A DNA stretch of 64,000 nt from CAVTWD01 sp963738325 (GTDB lineage Bacteria; Actinomycetota; Acidimicrobiia; Acidimicrobiales; Ilumatobacteraceae): NCBI GenBank assembly GCA_963738325.1, contig CAVTWD010000009.1:496001-560000 (forward strand). Reading direction: 5' to 3'. Of this stretch, positions 27,122 to 37,420 are shown piece by piece; within the stretch, counting starts at the first letter, position 1; every line of letters begins with the position of its first letter. The notes below the pieces were generated by a model. The model had not been told where the DNA came from, made no database searches, and saw only the letters and a program-made list of their open reading frames with translations. Position numbers and translations under genes: made by a program.

Positions 27122-27867
27122 TGGCGCCCACTGAGCGCCTGAAGGCGGCGCGGGAACACTTGCGGGAGGTCGGCCGGGGCCTGTCGCCCCGGTATCGGAC
27201 CGGCACCGAGTCGCTCACCATCGTCGAGTTGATCAGCCCTCTCCGCTACGACGTCGAGGTCCGCGCCCGGTTCTTCGCGTTCCTCGCCGCCAACCGCGCC
27301 CTCCTCGATGACTCGCCGGATCGGTTCCTCGCCGCCGCGGAGCACACCGACTATGCGACGTGGTTCCGCCTCGTGGCCGTGCACGCCATCGGCATCGCTG
27401 GTCGGCCCGAGGCCGAGATCGACGCCGCCTTCCGGCGGCGCGTCCTACGCAGCGTGGCGCTGGCCGACAGCGTCGCGGCCAAGGGTTTCATCGCCAAACC
27501 GCCACTCACGGTTCGGGCCAGCCCCAGGGCGGTTACCAGCTCGGGCAAGCAGATGGGGCCGCGTTGCTACGCCCTCGATGGCTGCCATCGGCTGGCCCTG
27601 CTGCGCCAGCTCGGTCGCCATCACCTCGAGCCGGGGGAGTACCGGGTCACGGTGGGCAGCGGTGCCCTGCTCGACAACACCGCCGCGCTGATCGGGGCGC
27701 TCGGCCTCGACGAGGCCCGCTACGTCGAGTTCATCGGCTCCGGCTACGGGGCAGGAGCGGTCGCCGACCGCGACGAGCTCCTCCAGCTGGTGGCGGTGGA
27801 GCAGCCTGAGCGGCTGGCCGAACTGCGCAGCGTCCTCGTCAGCGACGAGCTCCGCCTGGCCCGCTGA
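27118..27867 (+). CDS. Unrecognised protein with a ParB/Srx-like motif, last in the flippase operon
   Basis: 249 residues, soluble, no signal peptide. The central part 'GPRCYALDGCHRLALLRQLG' resembles the ParB/sulfiredoxin-fold motif (x-DG-x-HR-x-x-A). The rest (for example 'LTIVELISPLRYDVEVRARF' and 'LLDNTAALIGALGLDEARYV') is not recognised. Proteins of this kind sit next to glycosyltransferase and sulfotransferase genes in some actinobacteria; a kinase-like or modification role has been suggested for related folds, but none is shown here. ATG 27118 overlaps the flippase stop, so it is cotranscribed. About 70 bp separate it from the convergent transferase gene. No function is assigned. Confidence 0.6.
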   Translation: MMAPTERLKAAREHLREVGRGLSPRYRTGTESLTIVELISPLRYDVEVRARFFAFLAANRALLDDSPDRFLAAAEHTDYATWFRLVAVHAIGIAGRPEAEIDAAFRRRVLRSVALADSVAAKGFIAKPPLTVRASPRAVTSSGKQMGPRCYALDGCHRLALLRQLGRHHLEPGEYRVTVGSGALLDNTAALIGALGLDEARYVEFIGSGYGAGAVADRDELLQLVAVEQPERLAELRSVLVSDELRLAR

Positions 27868-27937
27868 TCCCGGGTCACGAAGCGCGGCAGTCTCCGTCGA
27901 CGGCTGACGTTTGCGCCGCGGCCCGGCCGCTTGCGCT

Positions 27938-29542
27938 TCAGGCGGCGGCCGTCTCGTCGCCAGCCGCCGCCACGTCAGCTTCGACCACCACGTCGCCATG
28001 AGGAAGCAGCATGGTGACGGCCCGAGCTGCGACCTGCTCGACCGTGGCCATCATGATGACGACGTCGAGGGCCACCGACCAGTTGTCGACGTAGAAGAGG
28101 TCGAGGCGCCGGTACGCGGCGAACGACGGGTTGTCGCGCGCCTCGACCTGCCACAGCCCGGTGATGCCGGGACGGACACGCGTGCGCCCGACGAGCTCCT
28201 CGTCGAAGCGGGCGACCTCGTCGGGAAGGGCCGGGCGGGGACCGACCAGGCTCATGTCGCCGGTGAGCACGTTGAAGACCTGGGGGAGCTCGTCGAAGCT
28301 CGTGTCCCGCAGGATCCTCCCGACGCGGGTCACCCGGGGATCACGCTCCATCTTGAACAGCGGGCCGGTGCGCTCGTTGGCCTGCTCGAGCTCGGCCAGC
28401 TTCGCCTCCGCGTTGACCACCATCGTGCGGAACTTGATGCAGCGGAAGAGCTTGCCGTTGCGCCCGACCCGAACCTGCTTGAAGAAGACCGGGCCCCGGT
28501 CGTTGAGCTTCACGGCGAGGGCGATGAGGAGCAGCAGCGGCGAGAGCAGCAGGATGGCGATCGAAGCGCCGACGATGTCGATGCCACGCTTGATGGCGAG
28601 CTGGCTGCGCCGCAGGCCGATCGGTTCGACGTAGAACAAGGGCTCATGGGCGAGGGGAAGCGCCCGCAGTCGCCGGTAGTCGATTCCGCGCACCCCACTC
28701 GACAGGTGGATATGGGCGTGCTGGTGCTGCAGCTGGCGCACGAGGTCGTTCAGCACGTGGTGCGAGAGGTCGCCGGCGGCGATGACCACGCCGGTGGCGC
28801 CGTCGGGCCCGACCAGACCGGGGGCCGCTCCGGTGTCGCCCAGCCACAGCTCGCCCACCCCGTGGAGTTCCGCGGTCTCCCGGTCGCCGCACACGCCCAC
28901 GACCCGGAAGCCGAGATCGGGATGGCACTGCATGAGATCGACGAGGTCGGCCCCCTCGCCTCGGGTCCCCACCACGATCACGTCCCGCAGGTAGCGGCCG
29001 TGGCGCCGCGCGGTGGTCAGCCAGGCCCGGTAGATCGAGCGTCCCACCATGAGCAGCAGGAGCGACAAGACCGCGGCGAGCAGGGCCTCGCGCCAGCTGA
29101 AGGGGAGGCGCAGCGTTCGGAAGACGGGGTAGCTGACGAGGCCGAGGATGACGGCCGAGCGGAACAGACGCGACATCTCGACGGCCCGGACGGTGGCGAT
29201 CCGGGAGAGGTAGAGGTCGTTGGCGCGGATGATGAGGAGCCCCATGACGACGCCGCCCGCGAGCACGAGCGTGGCGTGCAGCGGGGTACGGCCGTGGTTG
29301 TAAGGGAGCAGGAACACCGGCACGAACCAGGCGAGGGTGAGGGCGACCGCGTCGGCCAGGATCAGCAGGACGCGAAGCCGGTTGCGGCGCAACCACGAGC
29401 GTGTCCCAGGGGTCGGGTTCTGCGCAGCGATGGGGCGCGACGACTCGGTGCCCCGGCTGGGGAGTCCCAGATCGTTCACGATCGCCACGAGACCACGCTC
29501 CGCTTCCCACCGTCCTGCCGCCCGCACCGCCACGAGCGACAT
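27938..29542 (-). CDS. Polyprenyl-phosphate sugar-1-phosphate transferase (WbaP/EpsE family)
   Basis: 534 residues. The N-terminal half has four TM helices and a CoA-binding-like domain ('DVIVVGTRGEGADLVDLMQC'). The C-terminal half is the bacterial sugar transferase domain: a re-entrant membrane helix 'KRGIDIVGASIAILLLSPLL', then 'RGPVFFKQVRVGRNGKLFRC', 'KFRTM', 'LRDTSFDELPQVFNVLTGDM' and 'SLVGPRPALP'. It starts repeat-unit synthesis by moving a sugar phosphate from an NDP-sugar to undecaprenyl phosphate. Start ATG 29542 lies 7 bp after the gpmA stop; ATG 29575 would overlap it. Confidence 0.88.
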   Translation of the reverse strand: MSLVAVRAAGRWEAERGLVAIVNDLGLPSRGTESSRPIAAQNPTPGTRSWLRRNRLRVLLILADAVALTLAWFVPVFLLPYNHGRTPLHATLVLAGGVVMGLLIIRANDLYLSRIATVRAVEMSRLFRSAVILGLVSYPVFRTLRLPFSWREALLAAVLSLLLLMVGRSIYRAWLTTARRHGRYLRDVIVVGTRGEGADLVDLMQCHPDLGFRVVGVCGDRETAELHGVGELWLGDTGAAPGLVGPDGATGVVIAAGDLSHHVLNDLVRQLQHQHAHIHLSSGVRGIDYRRLRALPLAHEPLFYVEPIGLRRSQLAIKRGIDIVGASIAILLLSPLLLLIALAVKLNDRGPVFFKQVRVGRNGKLFRCIKFRTMVVNAEAKLAELEQANERTGPLFKMERDPRVTRVGRILRDTSFDELPQVFNVLTGDMSLVGPRPALPDEVARFDEELVGRTRVRPGITGLWQVEARDNPSFAAYRRLDLFYVDNWSVALDVVIMMATVEQVAARAVTMLLPHGDVVVEADVAAAGDETAAA

Positions 29543-29549
29543 TTGCACG

Positions 29550-30382
29550 CTAGGGAAGGACCTCCAGGCCAACAAGAGTCGTTCGGCCTACCGGCATCGC
29601 ACGCGGTCGGCCGGCCACCTCGACGTCGCCCGCTTTCGACTGCGCGGCGACGGCGGCGGCCGCCGCCGCGATGGCCGCTTGGTCGCCGAGGTACTCGGCC
29701 GTCGACGACGCGGAGGTCGTCGTCGAGCTCGTAGCGGCGGGGCACGCCGGTGGGGATGTTGAGCTCGGCGATGTCGGCGTCACTGATGCCTTCGAGGTGC
29801 TTGGCGAGGGCCCGCAGCGAGTTGCCGTGGGCCACGACGAGCACGGTGAGCCCGGCGCGGCAGCTCGGGCACGATGGCGTCGTACCAGTACGGCAGGACG
29901 CGGGCGACGACGTCCTTCAGGCACTCGCGTGGCCGGGAGCACGTCCGGGGCGAGCCCGGCGGTAGCGTGGGTCGTTGCGGGGATGCTCCGGGCTGTCCGG
30001 GCTGACCGGCGGTGGGGGCACGTCGTAGGAACGGCGCCAGAGATGGGTTTGCTCGTCGCCGTACTGGCTCGCCGTCTGGCGCTTGTTCTTGCCCTGGAGG
30101 TCGCCGTAGTGGCGCTCGTTCAACCGCCACGATCGGCGGACGGGCAGCCATGGCTGGCCGAGACCGGCAAGGGCCAGGTTGGCGGTCTGGACCGCCCGGG
30201 TGAGCAGCGAGGTGTGGGAGGTGTCGAACCACAGGCCCGCGCGCCGCGCAGCGTCGCGGCCGGCCGCGGCGGCCTCGCGCTCGCCCGCCTCGGACAGTGG
30301 GACGTCGTGCCAGCCGGTGAACAGGTTCTCCTTGTTCCAGGTGCTCTCGCCGTGGCGGAGGAGCGACCAGGGTCCGGGGCAT
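29550..30382 (-). pseudogene. gpmA: Phosphoglycerate mutase, 2,3-bisphosphoglycerate-dependent, broken by five +1 frame changes
   Basis: The glycolytic enzyme that interconverts 3- and 2-phosphoglycerate. Read across five single extra bases (near 30361, 29963, 29928, 29857 and 29700) it gives about 275 residues: 'MPRTLV', 'LLRHGESTWNKENLFTGW' with the catalytic His, 'RRSWRLNERHYGDLQGKN', 'RSYDVPPPP', 'ECLKDVVARVLPYWYDAIVP', 'VVAHGNSLRALAKHLEGIS' and 'LNIPTGVPRRYELDDDLRVV'. The tail is Ala-rich and longer than usual. No substitution creates a stop, which argues for sequence errors, but as given the gene cannot be translated intact. Confidence 0.78.
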
Positions 30383-30513
30383 GACCTACCGTACCGCTCG
30401 CGGCCCTGATGTGAGTCCATCGAGTTGTCAAGTTTGCTGCAAGTAGAGGTTCAGCCTGATGGCAGCTGCGGCTATCGTCAATGGTGTTCGCATTTGCTCG
30501 CAGGAGGCCCCTC

Positions 30514-32359
<1,846 letters not shown>

Positions 32360-32365
32360 CCGTGG

Positions 32366-32935
32366 GTGACGCCGAACGGCCTGAACGGCCGGGAGCCGGA
32401 AGCCGCCGCGGCGGACGAGCTCGTGGACGAGCGCGAGGGGGTGCCCGACGCCGGCACCCCTCCGGGCGCGACCCGTGCGGACGGTCCCGGTGCCGCCGAC
32501 CCCGGTGACGTCCTCGAGCACGACCTCGAGAGCCTGCTGGCCCAGCGCGACGAGTTCAAGAGCATCGCGCTGCGTCTGCAGGCCGACTTCGAGAACTACA
32601 AGAAGCGCGTCGATCGCCAGTCGGCCGATCGTGTCGACGCGGCCACGGGTCGCCTCGTCGAGTCGCTCCTGCCCGTGCTGGACGCGTGCGAGGCGGCCTT
32701 CGCCCACGGCGTGGACGGCATCGAGCCGATCTGGTCGCAGCTTCTCGGGGTCCTGCAGCGCCAGGGCCTCGAGGTGTTGGACCCGATGGGCAAGCCGTTC
32801 GACCCCACCGAGCAGGAGGCCGTGCTGCACGAGCCGGGCGAAGCGGGCGAGCCCGTGGTGGTGGAGGTGCTTCGCACGGGCTACCGGTGGAACGGCCGGG
32901 TCCTGCGAGCCGCCATGGTGAAGGTCAAGGGATGA
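32366..32935 (+). CDS. grpE: Nucleotide exchange factor GrpE
   Basis: 189 residues. An acidic disordered N-terminus precedes a coiled-coil 'HDLESLLAQRDEFKSIALRL' with 'QADFENYKKRVDRQ', then the four-helix and beta domains ending 'EVLRTGYRWNGRVLRAAMVK'. It speeds ADP release from DnaK. GTG 32366 is used. GTG 32362 in another frame gives 'VGDAERPERP' and would join in frame if one G near 32390 were extra, so the exact N-terminus is uncertain. It lies 6 bp after the dnaK stop. Confidence 0.9.
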   Translation: MTPNGLNGREPEAAAADELVDEREGVPDAGTPPGATRADGPGAADPGDVLEHDLESLLAQRDEFKSIALRLQADFENYKKRVDRQSADRVDAATGRLVESLLPVLDACEAAFAHGVDGIEPIWSQLLGVLQRQGLEVLDPMGKPFDPTEQEAVLHEPGEAGEPVVVEVLRTGYRWNGRVLRAAMVKVKG

Positions 32936-32987
32936 GCGCGCGCCGCTCGCGGCGCGAACTCACCGGGCGCTGAGGGAGGAGGTGCCG

Positions 32988-34112
32988 GTGGCGCCGCAGC
33001 GCGAATGGTTCGAGAAGGACTACTACAAGGTTCTCGGAGTGAGCGAGAACGCGGCGGCGAAGGACGTCACCAAGGCCTACCGGAAGCTCGCCCGTCAGTA
33101 CCACCCCGACGCCAATCCGGACGACCCCAAGGCCGAGGAGCGCTTCAAGGAGATCTCCGCCGCCTACGACGTGGTGGGCGACGAAACGAAGCGCAAGGAG
33201 TACGACGAAGTCCGCAAGCTCGGCCCGATGGGCGGGATGTTCGGCGGCCCCGGTGGAGCGGGTGGAGGCCCGCAGGACTTCACGTTCACGATGGACGACT
33301 CCACCGACCTCGGCGACCTTCTCGGTGGGTTGTTCCGCGGCGGTCGCCGCAGGGGCGGCGCCGCCGGCGGGGTGGGCCCCCGCCGCGGCAACGACCTGGA
33401 GGCCGAGCTCACGATGTCGTTCGCGGATGCCGTGAACGGCGTCAACACGACGCTCTACCTCACGTCGGACGCGGCCTGCTCCACCTGCCACGGCAGCGGC
33501 GCCCGTCCCGGCACGACACCCCGCCCGTGCCCGACCTGCCATGGCCGGGGCGTGGTCGACGACAACCAGGGCCTGTTCTCCTTCAGCCAACCGTGCCCCA
33601 CGTGTCGGGGAAACGGCGTCGTGATCGACGACCCGTGCCCGACCTGCCGCGGCAGCGGCATCGAGCGCCGCCAACGCGAGGTGAAGGTGCGGATCCCGGC
33701 CGGGGTGAAGGACGGTCAGCGCATCAGGCTCAAGGGACGGGGCGGGCCAGGGCGCAACGGCGGGCCCGCGGGCGACCTGTTCGTCACGGTCAACGTGCAA
33801 CCCGATCCGGTCTTCTCCCGCGACGGCGACAACCTCGTCGTGCGGGTGCAGGCGACCTTCCCACAGGCGGCCCTCGGGGCCGAGGTCCCCGTGCCGCTGC
33901 TCGACGGCGGCCACGTGACCGTGCGTATCCGTCCCGGCACGCAGCCCGGCAACAAGTACCGCGTGAAGGGCAAGGGCGTGCCGGCCAAGCGAGGGGCGGG
34001 CGACTTGATCGCCCTCATCGACGTCGCCGTGCCCACCAAGCTGTCACCCGCCGAGCGCCAGGCCATCGAACAACTCCAGCACGCCATGGACGGTTCCTCG
34101 GAGGTGACATGA
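32988..34112 (+). CDS. dnaJ: Chaperone DnaJ (Hsp40, type I)
   Basis: 374 residues from GTG 32988 (GGAGGAGG ends 5 bases upstream; GTG 32982 is too close to that site). J domain: 'DYYKVLGVSENAAAKDVTKA' and the HPD motif in 'ARQYHPDANPD'. A Gly-rich linker follows, then four CxxCxGxG zinc motifs (CSTCHGSG, CPTCHGRG, CPTCRGNG, CPTCRGSG) and the C-terminal peptide-binding domains with 'IPAGVKDGQRIRLKGRGGPG'. It stimulates DnaK ATPase and delivers clients. The stop overlaps hspR by 4 bases. Confidence 0.95.
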   Translation: MAPQREWFEKDYYKVLGVSENAAAKDVTKAYRKLARQYHPDANPDDPKAEERFKEISAAYDVVGDETKRKEYDEVRKLGPMGGMFGGPGGAGGGPQDFTFTMDDSTDLGDLLGGLFRGGRRRGGAAGGVGPRRGNDLEAELTMSFADAVNGVNTTLYLTSDAACSTCHGSGARPGTTPRPCPTCHGRGVVDDNQGLFSFSQPCPTCRGNGVVIDDPCPTCRGSGIERRQREVKVRIPAGVKDGQRIRLKGRGGPGRNGGPAGDLFVTVNVQPDPVFSRDGDNLVVRVQATFPQAALGAEVPVPLLDGGHVTVRIRPGTQPGNKYRVKGKGVPAKRGAGDLIALIDVAVPTKLSPAERQAIEQLQHAMDGSSEVT

Positions 34113-34498
34113 CCATGGCCAACTCTCGGTCCCGTGCCGTCTACGTGATCTCGGTCGCGGCCGAGCTGGCCGGCGTGCACCCGCAGACGTTGCGCATCTA
34201 CGAGCGCAAGGGTCTGCTCGAGCCGTCGCGCACGGCCGGCGGGAGTCGCCGCTACAGCGAGACGGACCTCGAGCGGCTGCAACGCATCGCCGAGCTCACC
34301 GAGGACGGCCTCAATCTGGCCGGGGTCAAGCGCGTCCTCGCGCTCGAGGAGGAGCTCGACGCCCTGCAGCTCCAAGTGGATGAACTGCACGAGCGGCTCG
34401 AGGTCCTGAGCGAGCACGAGCGCGCGCAGCGGCGCGACCTCGTTCCGCTCGACCACGCCATCGCCCCCTTCCGGCAGTACGGGCCACGGGGTCGTTGA
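34109..34498 (+). CDS. hspR: MerR-family heat-shock repressor HspR
   Basis: 129 residues. A MerR HTH ('VYVISVAAELAGVHPQTLRI', 'YERKGLLEPSRTAGGSRRYS') is followed by a helical dimerisation segment ('ALEEELDALQLQVDELHERL'). HspR represses dnaK and clpB operons and uses DnaK as co-repressor in other actinobacteria. ATG 34109 overlaps the dnaJ stop, with GGAGG just upstream; ATG 34115 is a second choice. A repeated, dyad-symmetric sequence lies in the gap between hspR and clpB (34521-34541) and is its likely operator. Confidence 0.92.
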   Translation: MTMANSRSRAVYVISVAAELAGVHPQTLRIYERKGLLEPSRTAGGSRRYSETDLERLQRIAELTEDGLNLAGVKRVLALEEELDALQLQVDELHERLEVLSEHERAQRRDLVPLDHAIAPFRQYGPRGR

Positions 34499-34520
34499 CA
34501 CCGCCGCCCGCCCGCCTAGA

Positions 34521-34560
34521 ACTTGATATACTTGATATCAACTTTGCTATATAACTCCTT
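34521..34560 (+). promoter_or_regulatory. AT-rich clpB promoter with candidate HspR operator
   Basis: A tandem 9-bp repeat ACTTGATAT (34521-34529 and 34530-34538) runs into the perfect palindrome TTGATATCAA (34532-34541). TTGATA at 34523-34528 and TATATA at 34548-34553 could be -35 and -10 boxes with 19-bp spacing. The segment is strikingly AT-rich against its surroundings. It differs from the classic HAIR sequence but keeps the CTTGA half-site. Overlap with the promoter suits repression by the HspR encoded just upstream. A CTCCTT-CGG-AAGGAG hairpin follows at 34555-34569. Confidence 0.5.
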
Positions 34561-34604
34561 CGGAAGGAGCGCCGAGGGACCGAGCCGAGAAGGGGAGCCA
34601 AGCG

Positions 34605-37080
34605 ATGGCGCTTGACCCGAACACGTGGACGCAGAAGACGCAGCAGGCCGTCGCGGCGGCCATGGAGCAGGCGCGTACCAACGCCAACCCCGAGGTCACG
34701 CCGGATCATCTACTGGCCGCGTTGCTGCGCCAGCCCGACTCGATCGTGCTCCCGGTCGTCCAGAGCCTCGGCCTGGCCCCGCTCATGCTCCGCAACCGGG
34801 CCGATGAAGCAGTCGGCCGGCTGCCAAAGGCCTACGGGGGCGCCGAGCCCCGTCTCAGCCGCGAGACGCTCACCGTGTTCGACCACGCCGAGGAGGCCCG
34901 CAAGGAACTGCGCGACGACTTCCTTTCCGTCGAGCATCTCCTGTTGGCCCTCGATCTCGGCGTGAGCCGCGAGGAGCTGCTCGCCGCCCTCCGCGACGTG
35001 CGGGGCTCCCATCGCGTCACGAGCCAGAACCCGGAGGAGCAGTTCCAGGCCCTCGAGCGGTACGGCCGCGACCTCACCGCGGTGGCCGCGGAGGGCAAGC
35101 TCGACCCGGTCATCGGTCGTGACGACGAGATCCGCCGGACCATCCAGGTGCTGTCGCGGCGCACGAAGAACAACCCTGTGCTGATCGGCGAGCCCGGCGT
35201 CGGCAAGACCGCCATCGTGGAGGGTCTCGCCCAGCGAGTGGCCGACGGCGACGTCCCGGAGAGCCTGAAGAACAAACGCCTGATCGCCCTCGACCTCGCC
35301 TCGATGGTGGCCGGCGCGAAGTACCGCGGCGAGTTCGAGGAGCGCCTGAAGGCGGTGCTGAAGGAGATCACCGATTCGGCCGGTGAGGTCATCACGTTCA
35401 TCGACGAGTTGCACACCATCGTCGGCGCCGGCGCGGCTGAAGGGGCCATGGACGCCGGCAACATGATCAAGCCGATGCTGGCGCGTGGCGAGCTCCGCAT
35501 GATCGGCGCCACGACGCTCGACGAGTACCGCAAGCACATCGAGAAGGACGCCGCCCTGGAGCGGCGCTTCCAGCCGGTCTTTGTCGGCGAGCCGAGCGTG
35601 GAGGACACCATCGCCATCCTGCGCGGGCTCAAGGAGCGCTACGAGGTCCATCACGGCGTCCGCATCCAGGACTCCGCGCTGGTCTCCGCCGCGGTCCTCT
35701 CCGACCGCTACATCACCGGCCGGTTCCTCCCGGACAAGGCGATCGACCTGGTCGACGAGGCCGCGTCTCGCCTTCGAATCGAAATCGATTCGCTGCCGAC
35801 GGAGATCGACGTGGTCGACCGGCGCATCCTGCAGCTCGAGATCGAGCAGGTGGCGCTGGCCAAGGAGACCGACACGGCGTCCCTGGAGCGCCTGGCTGCC
35901 ATCGACGAGGAGCTCGAGCGGCTCAAGGCCGAAACCGCGGAGATGAAGGCGCACTGGGAGGACGAGAAGGAGGCCATCGTCGCCATCCAGACCCTGAAGG
36001 AGGAGCTCGAGGGCCTGCGAGCACACGCCGAGCGGGAGACGGATCTCGAAAAGGCGGCCGAGATCCGCTACGGCCGCATCCCCGAGCTCGAGCGCCGTAT
36101 CGCCGACGCCACCGCCCATCTCGAGACGCTGCAGAAGGAGCGGCGCTTCCTCAAGGAAGAAGTCGATTCGGAGGACATCGCCGAGGTCGTGTCGAAGGCC
36201 ACGGGCATCCCGGTGAGCCGGCTCATGGAGGGCGAGATGCAGAAGCTCGTCCACTTGGAGGAGCACCTCCATGAGCGCGTCGTGGGGCAGGACGAAGCGG
36301 TGCGAGCGGTGGCCAACGCCATCCGCCGCAGCCGTGCGGGCCTCTCCGACCCCCATCGGCCGATCGGGTCGTTCCTGTTCCTCGGCCCCACGGGGGTCGG
36401 CAAGACCGAGCTCGCCCGTGCGCTCGCGCGAGTTCCTCTTCGACGACGAGCGGGCCATGGTCCGCATCGACATGAGCGAGTACATGGAGAAGCACAGTGT
36501 CGCCCGCCTCATCGGTGCGCCGCCCGGTTACGTCGGCTACGACGAGGGGGGCCAGCTCACCGAGGCGGTGAGGCGCCGCCCCTACGCCGTCGTCCTCCTC
36601 GACGAGATCGAGAAGGCCCATCCGGACGTGTTCAACGTGCTGTTGCAGGTGCTCGACGACGGCCGCCTCACCGACGGCCAGGGCCGGACGGTCGACTTCA
36701 CCAACGTCGTGCTGATCATGACGTCGAACCTGCCCGGTGATCCGTTCGCCTTCTTCAAGCCGGAGTTCATCAACCGAGTCGACGACATTGTGCGGTTCCG
36801 GGCGTTGAGCGAAGCCGACCTCGAGCAGATCGTCGATATCCAGCTCGCCCATCTGGAAGCGCGGGTCGCGCAGCGGCGGATCGGATTCGTCGTCACGGAA
36901 GCGGCCAAGGCCTTGCTGGCGCGGGAGGGGTTCGACCCCGCGTTCGGAGCGCGCCCACTCAAACGGGTGATCCAGCGCGAAGTCGGCGACAGGATCGCCT
37001 CGGCCATCCTCGAAGGGGACGTGACCGAGGGCGACACGATCACCGTGGACGTCGCCGACGGCACCATCACGCTGAATTAG
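34605..37080 (+). CDS. clpB: Disaggregase ClpB (Hsp104) (apparent +1 frameshift near 36428)
   Basis: About 824 residues across one extra C at 36426-36430 (GCGGAG read as GCGCGAG; expected 'ARALAEFLFDDERAMVRIDM'). Order: Clp N-domain repeats, AAA+ module 1 (Walker A 'GEPGVGKTAIVEG', 'VITFIDELHTIVGAG'), the long middle coiled coil (about 400-520), AAA+ module 2 ('GPTGVGKTELARAL', 'VVLLDEIEKAHPDVFNVLLQ') and the C-terminal D2 small domain. The stretch after 'VLIMTSNL' is short (PGDPFAFFKPEFINR) compared with E. coli. ClpB rescues aggregated protein with DnaK. The gene ends directly at a strong hairpin terminator. Confidence 0.92.
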
Positions 37081-37111
37081 CGAAGGGGGGAAGGAGACCT
37101 TCCCCCCTTCG
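37081..37111 (+). terminator. Strong hairpin terminator of the heat-shock operon
   Basis: CGAAGGGGGGAAGG (37081-37094) and CCTTCCCCCCTTCG (37098-37111) form a perfect 14-bp stem with an AGA loop, starting at the first base after the clpB stop. No T tract follows. It is the first half of an 80-bp repeat also found after the oxidase operon. Confidence 0.7.
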
Positions 37112-37160
37112 GATTCCCCCATCTGGGGAGCTGCGGTCGACCGGCAGAGCCGGATCGACC
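37081..37160 (+). repeat. 80-bp two-hairpin intergenic repeat, copy A
   Basis: The unit consists of the 37081-37111 hairpin, a CCCC-ATCT-GGGG mini-hairpin (37117-37128) and a second stem, GGTCGA-CCGGC-AGA-GCCGG-A-TCGACC (37135-37160), with one bulged A. Copy B (63304-63383) has the same length and layout; where bases differ, the paired base also differs. The rest of the gap to 37420 holds no gene that I can support; a TAGAGT -10-like box occurs at about 37271-37276. Confidence 0.7.
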
Positions 37161-37420
37161 TTCGCACGAAAACCTGTCACAACGTCAGTAGAACCAGGGT
37201 GTCCGGCCGATGAACGTCGGGCCAGGGCCCGGTGTTCGTTGCGCGAACCTCTGGAGCTGACCGTAGGGCCTGGTAGAGTCGCTCGGTAGCGTTTCGATCC
37301 GGGCGGGCGGACAAGTGCGGGTGTCACGACCGGAGGCAGATGCAGCGGTCAGCGCAGGGCGAAGTCACGAGCAGGCGCCTTTCGGCAGAGCACGGTTCGG
37401 GAACTCGGCCCGACACTCCC

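Noticed and set aside
30383..30513. HAIR-type HspR operator before dnaK
   Set aside because: I looked for CTTGAGT-N7-ACTCAAG and found only isolated half-site-like CAAGT strings without dyad symmetry.
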